Positions 1 to 8,327 of a DNA stretch of 64,000 bases are shown here, one piece after another. The position numbers and the translations under genes are program-made. The notes beneath the pieces were generated by a model. It did no database searches. It was not told the DNA's origin and saw only the letters and a program-made list of their open reading frames with translations. This DNA comes from Microbacterium nymphoidis (lineage in GTDB: Bacteria; Actinomycetota; Actinomycetes; Actinomycetales; Microbacteriaceae): the NCBI RefSeq assembly GCF_021044885.1, contig NZ_JAJNOD010000001.1, positions 1,736,001 to 1,800,000 of the forward strand. The letters are read 5' to 3'. Within the stretch, counting starts at the first letter, position 1; the number at the start of each line of letters is the position of its first letter.

Positions 1-1
1 G

Positions 2-481
2 CTGCTGTCCGCTGTGCAGACCGATTCGGTCGTGGTGTCGACGGCATTCCGTGCCGACGCCGTTCCGGCCGGCACGGGCGCGGTCGCCCTGACCGTGGTC
101 GGGCGGCAGACGGATACGGGCGCCTACCAGGCACGCGTGCGGATCGAGCCGAACGGCACAGCTCGCCTTTACATCCTCCGGGACGAGGCGGCGCTGGGCG
201 GAGCAAGCTACGTGCTGCCGGGGAAGTACAACCCCGGGACGCTGATCCACGCTTCCGTCATGGTCACCGGAACGGGCACCACGACGGTGTCGGCGAAGGC
301 GTGGATCGATGGCACGACGGAACCGACCAGATGGCAGCTGACGGGAACCGACAAGACGGACGGTTTCCAGAAGGCGGGCTCGGTGGGCCTGCGCGCCTCG
401 ATGTCGTCGACCATCACCAGTCCGCAGGTGATGTTCACCGTCACGGACTTCATCGCCCAGGCACGCGCCGCCGCGCGCTGA
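2..481 (+). CDS. C-terminal fragment of a secreted lectin/LamG-like protein
   Basis: The reading frame is open from base 2, so the gene begins left of the window. About 159 residues are visible. They form a beta-rich, Thr/Gly/Val-rich module with patterns such as VVGRQ, YQARVRIE, WIDGTTEP and VGLRAS. This resembles the concanavalin-like module that ends many large secreted actinobacterial proteins carrying PKD or fibronectin repeats. No catalytic motif or sortase signal is visible, and the protein ends in ARAAAR. A strong hairpin follows the stop, so this is the last gene of its transcript. The family call rests on resemblance only; the role of the full protein cannot be judged. Confidence 0.6.
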   Translation: MLSAVQTDSVVVSTAFRADAVPAGTGAVALTVVGRQTDTGAYQARVRIEPNGTARLYILRDEAALGGASYVLPGKYNPGTLIHASVMVTGTGTTTVSAKAWIDGTTEPTRWQLTGTDKTDGFQKAGSVGLRASMSSTITSPQVMFTVTDFIAQARAAAR

Positions 482-494
482 TCCCGGATACACC

Positions 495-533
495 GCAGAC
501 GCCCCGTCGAGCCCAGCTCGGCGGGGCGTCTGC
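495..533 (+). terminator. Hairpin terminator after the partial gene
   Basis: A perfect 12-bp stem (495-506 pairs with 522-533) starts 14 bases after the stop codon at 481. It has a 15-base loop and no T tract, which is common for actinobacterial terminators. It separates the upstream gene from the moxR operon. Confidence 0.7.
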
Positions 534-671
534 GATATGCAAGCCGCCGCGAGCCCACCGACACACACCAACACCACAGCGGCAACCGCATGCGTCCCGG
601 GCGGGGTGCGGGTAGCGTGGTCGTCAAGGGGGAAAGGTGTCTGCCGTCCCCGCGCACTGAAAGGGATCACG

Positions 672-1673
672 ATGCAGCAGTCCGCCGCCGCACCCACCGA
701 GCAGGAGATGGCGCGGGCGCGCGACGTCCTGAAGATCGTGTCTGATGCCTACTCGGCGCGCATGGTGGGACAGGAGCGGCTGCGCACCAGCCTTCTGATC
801 GCGCTGATCGCCGGCGGCCACATCCTGCTGGAGTCCGTGCCGGGCCTGGCGAAGACGACGGCCGCTTCCACCCTGGCGGCCACCGTTCAAGCCGACTTCA
901 AGCGCATCCAGTGCACGCCCGACCTGCTGCCGAGCGACATCACCGGAAGCCAGATCTACGACGCGGCGCACGGCACCTTCCGCACGGTGCTGGGGCCGGT
1001 GCACGCCAACTTCGTGCTGCTGGACGAGATCAACCGGTCTTCCGCGAAAACCCAGTCCGCGATGCTGGAGGCGATGCAGGAGAGGCAGACCACGATCGGC
1101 GGCGAGCTCCACAAGCTCCCGCGGCCGTTCCTGGTGATCGCGACGCAGAACCCCATCGAGCAGGAGGGCACGTACGAGCTGCCCGAGGCTCAGATGGACC
1201 GCTTCCTCCTCAAGGAGATCGTCGACTACCCGAGCCCCGCGGAGGAGCTCGAGGTGCTGAATCGCATCGATGCGGGCATTCTGGACCCCGACCATCCGGG
1301 TGACGGGAAGGTGACCCTCGACGACGTGCGCGACCTCCAGTCGATCGCCTCCCGCGTGCACGTGGATCCGGCCATCCGCAACTACATCGTCTCGCTCGTG
1401 TACGTCACGCGGAACCCGGCGCCGTACATCGGCGAGGACCGCGCCCGCTACATCAAGTACGGAGCGAGCCCCCGGGCGAGCATCGCGTTCCTGCAGGCGG
1501 CCCGCGCGTTCGCACTGCTGCAGGGGCGGGCCTATGTGATTCCCGAGGACGTCCGGTCACTGCGTCACGTGATCCTTCGCCACCGTGTGCTGCTCACTTT
1601 CGAGGGTCAGGCCGACGGCGTGCGCGGCGAGGACCTGATCGACGCGATCTTCGGCGCCGTGCCCACCCCGTAA
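672..1673 (+). CDS. moxR: MoxR-family AAA+ ATPase
   Basis: A 333-aa cytoplasmic AAA+ ATPase of the MoxR group, which acts as a chaperone-like partner of VWA-domain proteins. Visible motifs are Walker A ESVPGLAKTT (residues 54-63), the TPDLLPSDITG signature near 82-92, Walker B FVLLDEI (114-120) and the TQNPIEQEGTYELPEAQMDRF sensor region. I chose the ATG at 672 because the protein then starts at the usual point and GAAAGG lies just upstream. The frame is open further upstream, but that extension is not MoxR-like. It is the first gene of a seven-gene co-directional run (MoxR, DUF58, membrane protein, VWA, VWA, TPR, unknown). That order matches the aerotolerance-type Bat operons. A TAGCGT hexamer at 613-618 could be its -10 element. 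Confidence 0.93.
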   Translation: MQQSAAAPTEQEMARARDVLKIVSDAYSARMVGQERLRTSLLIALIAGGHILLESVPGLAKTTAASTLAATVQADFKRIQCTPDLLPSDITGSQIYDAAHGTFRTVLGPVHANFVLLDEINRSSAKTQSAMLEAMQERQTTIGGELHKLPRPFLVIATQNPIEQEGTYELPEAQMDRFLLKEIVDYPSPAEELEVLNRIDAGILDPDHPGDGKVTLDDVRDLQSIASRVHVDPAIRNYIVSLVYVTRNPAPYIGEDRARYIKYGASPRASIAFLQAARAFALLQGRAYVIPEDVRSLRHVILRHRVLLTFEGQADGVRGEDLIDAIFGAVPTP

Positions 1674-1691
1674 CCGGACGCGAAACCTCCC

Positions 1692-2579
1692 ATGGCCAGT
1701 CTCCTCCCGCAGGTGAAGAGCAAGCTCTTCATCTCTTCCGGGCGATCGTCGATGCACCAGCTCGACGGCGCCTACAAGTCGCTGCTGCACGGGCGCAGCC
1801 TCGACTTCGAGGACCTGCGACGGTACGAGACCGGTGATCAGGTGCGCGACATCGACTGGCGTGCATCGGCTCGCCTGGGCAACCTCGTGGTCAAGCGCAC
1901 GCGCGCCACGCGAGCACAGACCGTGCTGTTCGTGGTGGACACCGGTCGCACCATGGCTGCACTGGCGGAGGATGGCGCCCCCAAGCAGGAGCTGTCGATC
2001 CTCGCCATGGGAGCGCTGGGCTATCTCACCGTCCGCCACGGCGATGACGTCGGCCTCGTTTCCGGCGATGCGGATCGGGTGCGGCGCATGCAGACGGGAA
2101 GCAGCGAAGCCGCGCTGGAGCACATGCTCCGAACGATCGAGACGACCACCGCGGCTGCGACCGCGCCCGGTTCTGTGGACAATCTGCTCGACTTCGTGGC
2201 GCGCACGATCGCACAGCGGATGATCGTGGTGGTCATCGCGGATGAGGATCCGCTCACCGAACGAACCGAGCAACTGATCCGTCGGCTGCGCCTGCAGCAC
2301 GATCTGCTGTGGATCACCGTGGCCGATGCCGACGTGGTGCTGGCGCACCGGTCCGCATCGGTGCGCAGTGACGTGGTCAGTGGCTGGCGGGTGCCCGACT
2401 TCGTGAACGGGGACGCCGAGGTACTGGCTGAGCTCACCGAGTTGCGTGAGCAGGCGGAGGATCACCGCCGCGAGTTCTTCAAGCGCTGGGAGATCGATCA
2501 CACCGTGCTCCGCAATCAGGACTATGCCGTCGGCGAAATCCTGCAGATGCTGAATCGGAGGTCGCGTGCCCGCTCCTGA
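1692..2579 (+). CDS. DUF58 domain protein
   Basis: A 295-aa soluble protein with the DUF58 signature near residues 38-57 (DFEDLRRYETGDQVRDIDW). A degenerate VWA-like beta strand follows (VVDTGRTM, about 82-89) that lacks the full DxSxS metal site. DUF58 proteins almost always sit next to moxR and are thought to scaffold or be remodelled by the ATPase; the biochemical role is not established. The gene starts 18 bases after moxR and overlaps the next gene by 14 bases, so coupled translation is likely. No strong Shine-Dalgarno is visible before this ATG. Confidence 0.9.
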   Translation: MASLLPQVKSKLFISSGRSSMHQLDGAYKSLLHGRSLDFEDLRRYETGDQVRDIDWRASARLGNLVVKRTRATRAQTVLFVVDTGRTMAALAEDGAPKQELSILAMGALGYLTVRHGDDVGLVSGDADRVRRMQTGSSEAALEHMLRTIETTTAAATAPGSVDNLLDFVARTIAQRMIVVVIADEDPLTERTEQLIRRLRLQHDLLWITVADADVVLAHRSASVRSDVVSGWRVPDFVNGDAEVLAELTELREQAEDHRREFFKRWEIDHTVLRNQDYAVGEILQMLNRRSRARS

Positions 2580-3057
2580 CGACCTCTACCCGCCCACCCA
2601 GTACGGTGGCGGCTGGCTGCTGCTGGCGTTCGGGATCATTCTGTTCATCGTGATCGCGGCGATCCTGCTGGTGCTGCTCACGCGCCCGAAGCGGGTCGCC
2701 GATGCGATCGCCGATCAGCCGGAGGTGCAGCTCACCCTGCCCGAGGTCGTGGCGCGGCTGCAGGGCGACTACCTCCATCAGATCGACGCGATCGAGCGGG
2801 CCTACCGCGAGCGCACGCTCCCGCCGCGCGAGGCCAATGTCCGGCTCAGCCGGCTCGTGCGCCGCTACGTGAACGAGTACAGCGGTCTGGAAGCCCCGGT
2901 GCTCTCGCTGCAGGATCTGCAGCAGCTCGGCGTCAATCCATCTCTGATCGACGCGCTTCGCCGCCACTACTACCCCAGCATCTTCCGCAGCGGCCCGCCC
3001 GTGGACCCGGTGGCCGGCGCAGAGGCCGCGCGAACGGTGGTGCGGTCATGGCGTTGA
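2566..3057 (+). CDS. Small single-pass membrane protein of the Bat operon (DUF4381-like position)
   Basis: A 163-aa protein with one transmembrane segment near residues 14-37 and a cytoplasmic domain rich in Arg and Leu. The GTG start at 2566 is preceded by CGGAGG and lies inside the 3' end of the DUF58 gene. In gram-negative moxR/VWA operons this position is held by DUF4381 proteins. The size and layout fit, but I see no diagnostic motif, so the family is a suggestion from context. It overlaps the following VWA gene by 10 bases. It is probably part of the membrane complex built by the operon. Confidence 0.75.
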   Translation: MPAPDDLYPPTQYGGGWLLLAFGIILFIVIAAILLVLLTRPKRVADAIADQPEVQLTLPEVVARLQGDYLHQIDAIERAYRERTLPPREANVRLSRLVRRYVNEYSGLEAPVLSLQDLQQLGVNPSLIDALRRHYYPSIFRSGPPVDPVAGAEAARTVVRSWR

Positions 3058-4034
3058 ACTGGCCCTTCATGCTCCTCATCGTGGCCGGGGTGCTCGTGGT
3101 CGCGATCGGCATCGGCGTGGCCATCGGCCTGGCCGGTACCTCCCGGCGCGCGAGCGGCGGCGGCGCCCAGCTGGCGCGCGCGGAACGTCTGCGAGCGCTG
3201 CCCTCGTTCTCCCGGGCGGTGCGCACGCGGCGGATCGCGCTTGCGGGCATCCTCGTGCTCGGCGCGCTCGCGGTGCTGTCGGGAGGCATCGCTGCGGCAC
3301 GTCCGATGACCGCGCAGACCATCCAGCCGGTGAGCACCAACCGGGACATCATGCTGTGCCTGGATGTGTCGGGGTCGATGAGCGAGGTCGACCTGGAGAT
3401 CATCGACGTCTTCGAGAACCTACTCGACGGCTTCCAGGGTGAGCGGCTGGGACTAACGATCTTCAACTCGTCACCGGTGCAGGTCTTCCCGCTCACCGAC
3501 GACTACGACTTCATCCGTGAGCACCTGCAGAGCCTGCGTCGCAGCTTCGACTACACGGACAGCGTGCCGGAGCACTACAGCGGCACGCTCAACGGACCGG
3601 GCGCTTCGCTGATCGGCGATGGGCTCACCGCCTGCGCGATGCGGTTCGATCATGTCGAAGAGGAGCGATCACGCACCATCATCTTCGCGAGCGACAACGA
3701 GGTGAACGGCGCGTCCATCGTGTCGGTTCCTGAGGCGGCGGCTTTCGCGAAGTCGATGGGTGTTCGGGTGTTCGCCATCAACCCGGTCGCGGGCAAGGAC
3801 GCCGCGATCACACAGGAGCTCGCCGACGCGGCGACGCTCACCGGGGGCAAGGCGTACGAACTGCGCGATGCCACCACCGTCGACGACATCGTGACGGAAG
3901 TCCAGCAGCAGGCGGCCACGCAGCTGAAGGGGCAGGTGCAGATCATCTGGAGCGATTCGCCCAACCTCGCGCTCGCCGTGCTGGCCGTGCTGTCGATCGG
4001 ATTCGTGGCACTGATGTGGAGGGTGCGGCTGTGA
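3048..4034 (+). CDS. VWA-domain membrane protein (BatA-like)
   Basis: A 328-aa protein. There are two N-terminal transmembrane segments (about 6-28 and 62-84), then a von Willebrand A domain with an intact MIDAS start, CLDVSGSMSE (Asp106-Ser108-Ser110), and a final transmembrane helix close to the C-terminus. The VWA domain should bind a divalent metal and face the outside or be held at the membrane. This layout is typical of the BatA/BatB proteins partnered with MoxR and DUF58. It is translationally coupled on both sides (10-base overlap before, GTGA overlap after). The substrate or partner of the complex cannot be read from the sequence. Confidence 0.88.
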   Translation: MALNWPFMLLIVAGVLVVAIGIGVAIGLAGTSRRASGGGAQLARAERLRALPSFSRAVRTRRIALAGILVLGALAVLSGGIAAARPMTAQTIQPVSTNRDIMLCLDVSGSMSEVDLEIIDVFENLLDGFQGERLGLTIFNSSPVQVFPLTDDYDFIREHLQSLRRSFDYTDSVPEHYSGTLNGPGASLIGDGLTACAMRFDHVEEERSRTIIFASDNEVNGASIVSVPEAAAFAKSMGVRVFAINPVAGKDAAITQELADAATLTGGKAYELRDATTVDDIVTEVQQQAATQLKGQVQIIWSDSPNLALAVLAVLSIGFVALMWRVRL

Positions 4035-5035
4035 TCTTCCACCCGGTCCTGAACGTCTTCGTGCTGATCGTCCTCGTCGGCGGCGGCGTGTTCGTGGCGG
4101 TGCGCAACATCGTGACCGCACCGACGGCGGCGCGGCGCTGGCTGTGGGCCGAGCGGACCCTGCTCGTCCTGCTCTGCTTCGTGATGCTGCTGCGTCCGGC
4201 GGTGCCGGGCGGGCAGACCCAGACGCTCACCACCAACACGGACATCCTCATCGCCGTCGACACCACGGCAAGCATCGTCGCGGAGGACTGGGGCGACGCA
4301 CAGCCACGACTGGAGGGCGTCCGTCAGGATGTCCAGAGCATCGTGGATGCCTATCCGGGTGCGCGCTTCGCCCTGATCACCTTCGATGCGGAACCGGTTC
4401 TGCGCCTGCCGTTCACCACCGACGCGAACGCGCTGATGAGCTCGATCGATGTGCTGCGTCCCGAGGTCACCGGGCAGTCGCGCGGGAGCTCGGTGGGAAT
4501 CGCCGCGCAGCTCGTGCAGCAGACCCTGCGCAGCGCCGCAGAGGCGGAGTCGGGGCGCGATCGCTCGCGCATGCTGTTCTATCTGGGTGACGGCGAGCAG
4601 ACCGTGAGCCAATCGGTCGAGTCGTTCTCGGGCGCGAAGAAGTACGTCGACGGCGGGCGCGTGCTGGGGTACGGCACCGCGGAAGGCGGGCCGATGAAGA
4701 TCACCTCCGGCCGCGCCGACGGCGAGGACCCGGGCTACATCGAGTACCAGGGCGCCAACGCCATGTCGGTGATCGACGAGGCGAACCTCCAGCAGATCGG
4801 ATCCGATCTCGGTCTGGAGTACGAGCACCGCACCGCCGACACGGCGATCACGCTGCCGGACGCGCCGCAGTCGTCGACGAACTACTCGGAGGCGGGAAGC
4901 ACGGGCAACGTCACCGAGCTGTTCTGGGTCTTCGCGCTGGCCGTGGTGGCTCTGCTCGCCTTCGAGCTGGCGCGGGCGGCGCTGCTGGTCACGCGCATGC
5001 GCGGACTTCGCGCGACGAAGGCGGGTGCATCATGA
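4031..5035 (+). CDS. Second VWA-domain membrane protein with DxTxS MIDAS
   Basis: A 334-aa protein with N-terminal transmembrane segments (about 6-24 and 43-54), a VWA domain and a C-terminal transmembrane helix near 290-312. The metal site reads AVDTTAS (Asp77-Thr79-Ser81), so the first Ser of DxSxS is Thr. This may still bind metal but differs from the upstream paralogue. I prefer the GTG at 4031 to the ATG at 4016. GTGA overlaps the preceding stop, GGAGGG lies about 7 bases upstream, and the shorter form begins directly with the membrane helix. The next gene starts in an ATGA overlap. Confidence 0.85.
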   Translation: MIFHPVLNVFVLIVLVGGGVFVAVRNIVTAPTAARRWLWAERTLLVLLCFVMLLRPAVPGGQTQTLTTNTDILIAVDTTASIVAEDWGDAQPRLEGVRQDVQSIVDAYPGARFALITFDAEPVLRLPFTTDANALMSSIDVLRPEVTGQSRGSSVGIAAQLVQQTLRSAAEAESGRDRSRMLFYLGDGEQTVSQSVESFSGAKKYVDGGRVLGYGTAEGGPMKITSGRADGEDPGYIEYQGANAMSVIDEANLQQIGSDLGLEYEHRTADTAITLPDAPQSSTNYSEAGSTGNVTELFWVFALAVVALLAFELARAALLVTRMRGLRATKAGAS

Positions 5036-5814
5036 CGGATCCCCGTTCCACCGCCGACGCGCTGATCCGCGGCAACCGGACCCGGCGGCGCGTGCGATTC
5101 TGGGTCGCGATCGGGACGCTCCCGCTGACGATCGCCGCACTGGTACTGGTGGCGAAGCTGTTCAGCATGTTCGTGTTCGCCCATTTCGCGATCACAGACT
5201 ACGTCGGCGGCGACGGCGAGGGCACCGTGCGCAACGCCGGCTGGCAGAAGCCGCTGAACTGGTTCGAGCCCTACAAGGCGCCGTACAACGCCGGTGACGG
5301 ATACGCGCTGTCGGAGAAGCTGCCCGAGGCTCGCGCGGAATTCGAGGACGCCCTCTCCCTGGCCCGCGGCCTGGAGGTATGCGCCGTGCGCATCAACCTG
5401 GCGTTCGTGATCGAGCGCCAGGGAGACGCCGCCACCGAGGCTGGCGACCTGAAGTCGGCGCAGGCCTTCTACGCGGAGGCGCTCACCGTCAACGCGGAGA
5501 CACCGGAAGAGTGCAAGAGCGACGAGGCGCAGGACCAGTCACCCGACCCGAACCGCGACATGTCGGACACCCTCGAGCAGCAGCAGAAGGATCTGTCGGA
5601 GAAGCAGCAGCAGAATCAGCAGCAGCAGGACAGGCAGCAGAACGGCGAACAGGACCCGCAGCAGCCCACCGAGCCGGACGAGGAGAAGCAGCAGGACCAG
5701 CCGTCGCAGGAACAACTGGACGAACTGCAGCGGAAGCTCGAAGAGGGCCAGCAGGAGCGTGACCAGCGCGGGGACGACGGCACGGGCGGCGGCGGAACGG
5801 AGAAGCCATGGTGA
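5032..5814 (+). CDS. TPR-containing membrane protein with Gln-rich tail (BatC-like)
   Basis: A 260-aa protein. One transmembrane helix lies near residues 23-47. A region with two TPR-like helical pairs follows (about 85-155; motifs ARAEFEDALSLA and AQAFYAEALTV). The C-terminal ~100 residues are extremely rich in Gln, Glu and Asp, probably disordered or coiled, and end in GGGGTEKPW. TPR proteins with low-complexity tails are the usual third partner of paired VWA proteins in Bat operons and probably mediate assembly. It is joined to the previous gene by ATGA and overlaps the next by 7 bases. Confidence 0.8.
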   Translation: MTDPRSTADALIRGNRTRRRVRFWVAIGTLPLTIAALVLVAKLFSMFVFAHFAITDYVGGDGEGTVRNAGWQKPLNWFEPYKAPYNAGDGYALSEKLPEARAEFEDALSLARGLEVCAVRINLAFVIERQGDAATEAGDLKSAQAFYAEALTVNAETPEECKSDEAQDQSPDPNRDMSDTLEQQQKDLSEKQQQNQQQQDRQQNGEQDPQQPTEPDEEKQQDQPSQEQLDELQRKLEEGQQERDQRGDDGTGGGGTEKPW

Positions 5815-7217
5815 ACGACTCCGATCCGCGTCCGGAAGGCATCGAGGGCGCGGGCCGCATGGGTGATGTTTCGGGCGCTTCCGGTGCTTCCGGTGCACGA
5901 TCGCGTGCGGAGTCAGCGACCACACCGGGTGCGCCAGCGCGCCCTGACCCGGCAAGCGCCGCACCGCTGAGCTCCGTGCCATCGGAGTCGGTCCCGGAAC
6001 CGGCCCCGGCCCCGCCGTCCGCTGCGGTCGGCATGCCACCCGTGCCTCTTGCCGGGCAGAGGCCGGATGGCGGGTCCTCCGTCGCGGTGCCGGATGGGCC
6101 CGAGCGTCCGGGCACCCGCTATGTGACCAGTTCCGAGGGTGCCCCTCCCGTGCCCCCGCCCGGTGGTTATCGCGGCGCGCGCAATCCCGAGCTAGAGAAG
6201 GCCCGTCACGCCCTCGTCTCGCCCCTGGACGTGCTGGCGCGTCCCGTGGCGGCGCCACCCCCGATGGCCAACGGGCCTCGTCCCCTCGCTCGCGTGGGCG
6301 TGGCCGCGCTGGTCGTGGCCATCGGATGGGCGGTCGTGCTCCTCGGCGCGCTGGCGGTCTCGGCGACGGACTTCCTGTTCAACCTCAACGTGGTGGTCAT
6401 CCAGCTGCTGATCGTCGGCGTGATCATCGCCGCCATCGCCCTCAAGGATGCACGACGGCTCGGCGGCATCGCACTGGCGATCGCCTTGGTCTTCAACGTG
6501 GTCACCATCGGCGGAGTGAGCGCGGTTCGCACCGCGGCTCAGGGCAGTTACGAGGGGCAGAAGAGCGACGAGCAGAAGTTCTGGGAGAAGTACCCGGGCG
6601 TGAAGGGGATGTCGGCCTCCGAGATCAAGGCTCAGCCCTCGCTCGAGGAGGTGCGCGCCCGCACCGAGGAGATCCTCGCCGCCGTACGCGGGAGGCTGAG
6701 CGCGGACTATGGCGTCACCTGGGTCGAGCAGCCCGTGCCCGAGGACATCTCACCCGAGCGCAATGGTTACGGCGGGGAGTCGATGCTGCGCACGTACACC
6801 TCGACGATCTGGTCGACGAACGAGGCCATCACCGACAACTCGCTGAAGCTGCAGATGATGAACACCATTGACGAGGTGCTGTACCCCTACGGCATGTCGC
6901 AGTTCTACCCGGTGAACGATCCCGCCGAGTCGACCATCGATCCGTCGATCATCGAGAAGATGTTCGGCTCCACCGATCCCGATCTTCAGGCGCAATGGGA
7001 GTGGGCCTCCTACGACTACGACACGGGCGGCTGGTTCTACGGCGATCTCTATGACCTGTCCAAGGACACGACGGGTCGGTTCCGCACCGAGAGGCAGGCC
7101 GATCACGACCGCACCGGTGTGCCTCTGGAGGGGCTCTCCATCATGCTGCGCGCCGAGAAGCTGCTGAGCGAGAGCGACGTGCAGACCTTCGACCAGCGGA
7201 TGTCGGAGTACGAGTAG
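5808..7217 (+). CDS. Proline-rich membrane protein of unknown function
   Basis: 469 aa, not recognised. Residues 1 to about 150 are low complexity (Pro, Ala, Ser, Gly) and probably disordered and cytoplasmic. Three hydrophobic segments lie between about 160 and 245. The remaining ~225 residues form a polar, globular domain with many aromatic residues (WSTNEAITDN, QAQWEWASYDYDTGGWFYG) that is probably outside the membrane. The ATG at 5808 overlaps the TPR gene, so it belongs to the operon and may be a client or an added structural part of the MoxR/VWA complex. The gene ends just before a long repeat-filled intergenic region. No catalytic motif is visible. Confidence 0.75.
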   Translation: MVNDSDPRPEGIEGAGRMGDVSGASGASGARSRAESATTPGAPARPDPASAAPLSSVPSESVPEPAPAPPSAAVGMPPVPLAGQRPDGGSSVAVPDGPERPGTRYVTSSEGAPPVPPPGGYRGARNPELEKARHALVSPLDVLARPVAAPPPMANGPRPLARVGVAALVVAIGWAVVLLGALAVSATDFLFNLNVVVIQLLIVGVIIAAIALKDARRLGGIALAIALVFNVVTIGGVSAVRTAAQGSYEGQKSDEQKFWEKYPGVKGMSASEIKAQPSLEEVRARTEEILAAVRGRLSADYGVTWVEQPVPEDISPERNGYGGESMLRTYTSTIWSTNEAITDNSLKLQMMNTIDEVLYPYGMSQFYPVNDPAESTIDPSIIEKMFGSTDPDLQAQWEWASYDYDTGGWFYGDLYDLSKDTTGRFRTERQADHDRTGVPLEGLSIMLRAEKLLSESDVQTFDQRMSEYE

Positions 7218-7239
7218 TCCGAAGCTCGCCGCCCCGTCC

Positions 7240-7430
7240 GTATCGCGTCGGCGACGGCGACCGCATCGGCATCGGCATCGCTTCGGCGACGGCATCCGCA
7301 TCGGACGTCGCCAGCGGCATCAGGCGTTGGCATCGGACATCGGGCATCCGGCATCCGGCGCCGGCACCGGCACCGGCATCGGCATCGCTTCGGCGACGGC
7401 ATCGAGCATCGGCATCGGCATCGGCATCGG
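7240..7430. repeat. GGCATC/TCGGCG-rich simple-sequence tract
   Basis: A degenerate array of hexamers of the type GGCATC, GGCACC and GGCGAC follows the stop of the unknown membrane protein. A 30-base block is present twice without a mismatch, at 7267-7296 and 7374-7403, 107 bases apart. Frames in it give only low-complexity peptides, so I treat it as non-coding. Slippage and local duplication explain the pattern. Confidence 0.8.
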
Positions 7431-7500
7431 TCCCCGATTCGTCGAAACCTCCTCGACCGACGACCCCGGTATCAGGCCAGACATCAGCGGAAGCGCAGCC

Positions 7501-8285
7501 GCTGAGGCACCGCTGCCCCACCCCGCCCCCGGAGGACTGTCGCGAGAACAGGAAAATGACGCCAAACAAGGACCACATCCAGGATTCCGTCCTCAGTTGA
7601 GTGAAATCCCCTCGTTTCACGACCCCGCACCGCCGTCGAGCTCAGCCCATACCGGCCCGCTGAGGCATCCCTGCCCCACCCCGCCCCCGGAGAACTGTCA
7701 CGAAAACAGGAAAATGGCGCCAAACAAGGACCAGGTCCAGGATTCCGTCCTCATTTCAGCGAAATCCCCTCGTTTCACGACACCCGCACCGCCACCAAAC
7801 TCAGCCCAAGCCAGCCCGCTGAGGCACCGCTTCCCCCTTGGTCCCCCAGCGACTCGTCGCGAAAACAGGAACATGACGCCGAACAAGGACCACATCCAGG
7901 ATTCCGTCCTCGTTTGAGGAAGAATTCCTTGTTTCACGACCCCGTGTCGCCGCCGAACTCAGCCCATGCCAGCCCGCTGAAGCACCACTGCCCCTCCGGC
8001 CCGCGAAGAACCGTCGCGAAAACAGGAAAATGGCGCCAAACAAGGACCACATCCAGGATTCCGTCCTCGTTTGAGGAAGAATTCCTTGTTTCACGACCCC
8101 GTGTCGCCGCCGAACTCAGCCCGTGCCGGCCTGCTGAAGCACCACTGCCCCTCCGGCCCGCGAAGAACCGTCGCGAAAACAGGAGAATGACGCCGAACAA
8201 GGACTCTGTCCAAGATTCCGTCCTCATCTGAGCGAAATCCCCTCGTTTGACGACACCCGTACCGCCGCCGGCCTCAGCCCAGACG
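7501..8285. repeat. Five tandem ~158-bp intergenic repeat units
   Basis: Five diverged copies start at about 7501, 7659, 7818, 7976 and 8133 (periods 158, 159, 158, 157). The anchor at each start is GCTGARGC. Most or all units share a gcgaaaacaggaaaat block, a caaggaccacatccaggattc block (varied in unit 5) and a gtttcacgac-like end. Within a unit the blocks at 8013-8028 and 8082-8097 are inverted copies (13 of 16 bases pair), enclosing an 85-base imperfect palindrome with further internal stems. Frames through it vary between units and carry stops, so coding is unlikely. The origin and role are unknown. Confidence 0.85.
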
Positions 8286-8327
8286 AGGGGCAGGGCGGTG
8301 GGCACCCAGGACGGAGGACGCCCGCGG

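Noticed and set aside
7501..8285. CRISPR array
   Set aside because: Units are ~158 bp, diverge throughout and have no short identical repeats with unique spacers; no cas genes are present.
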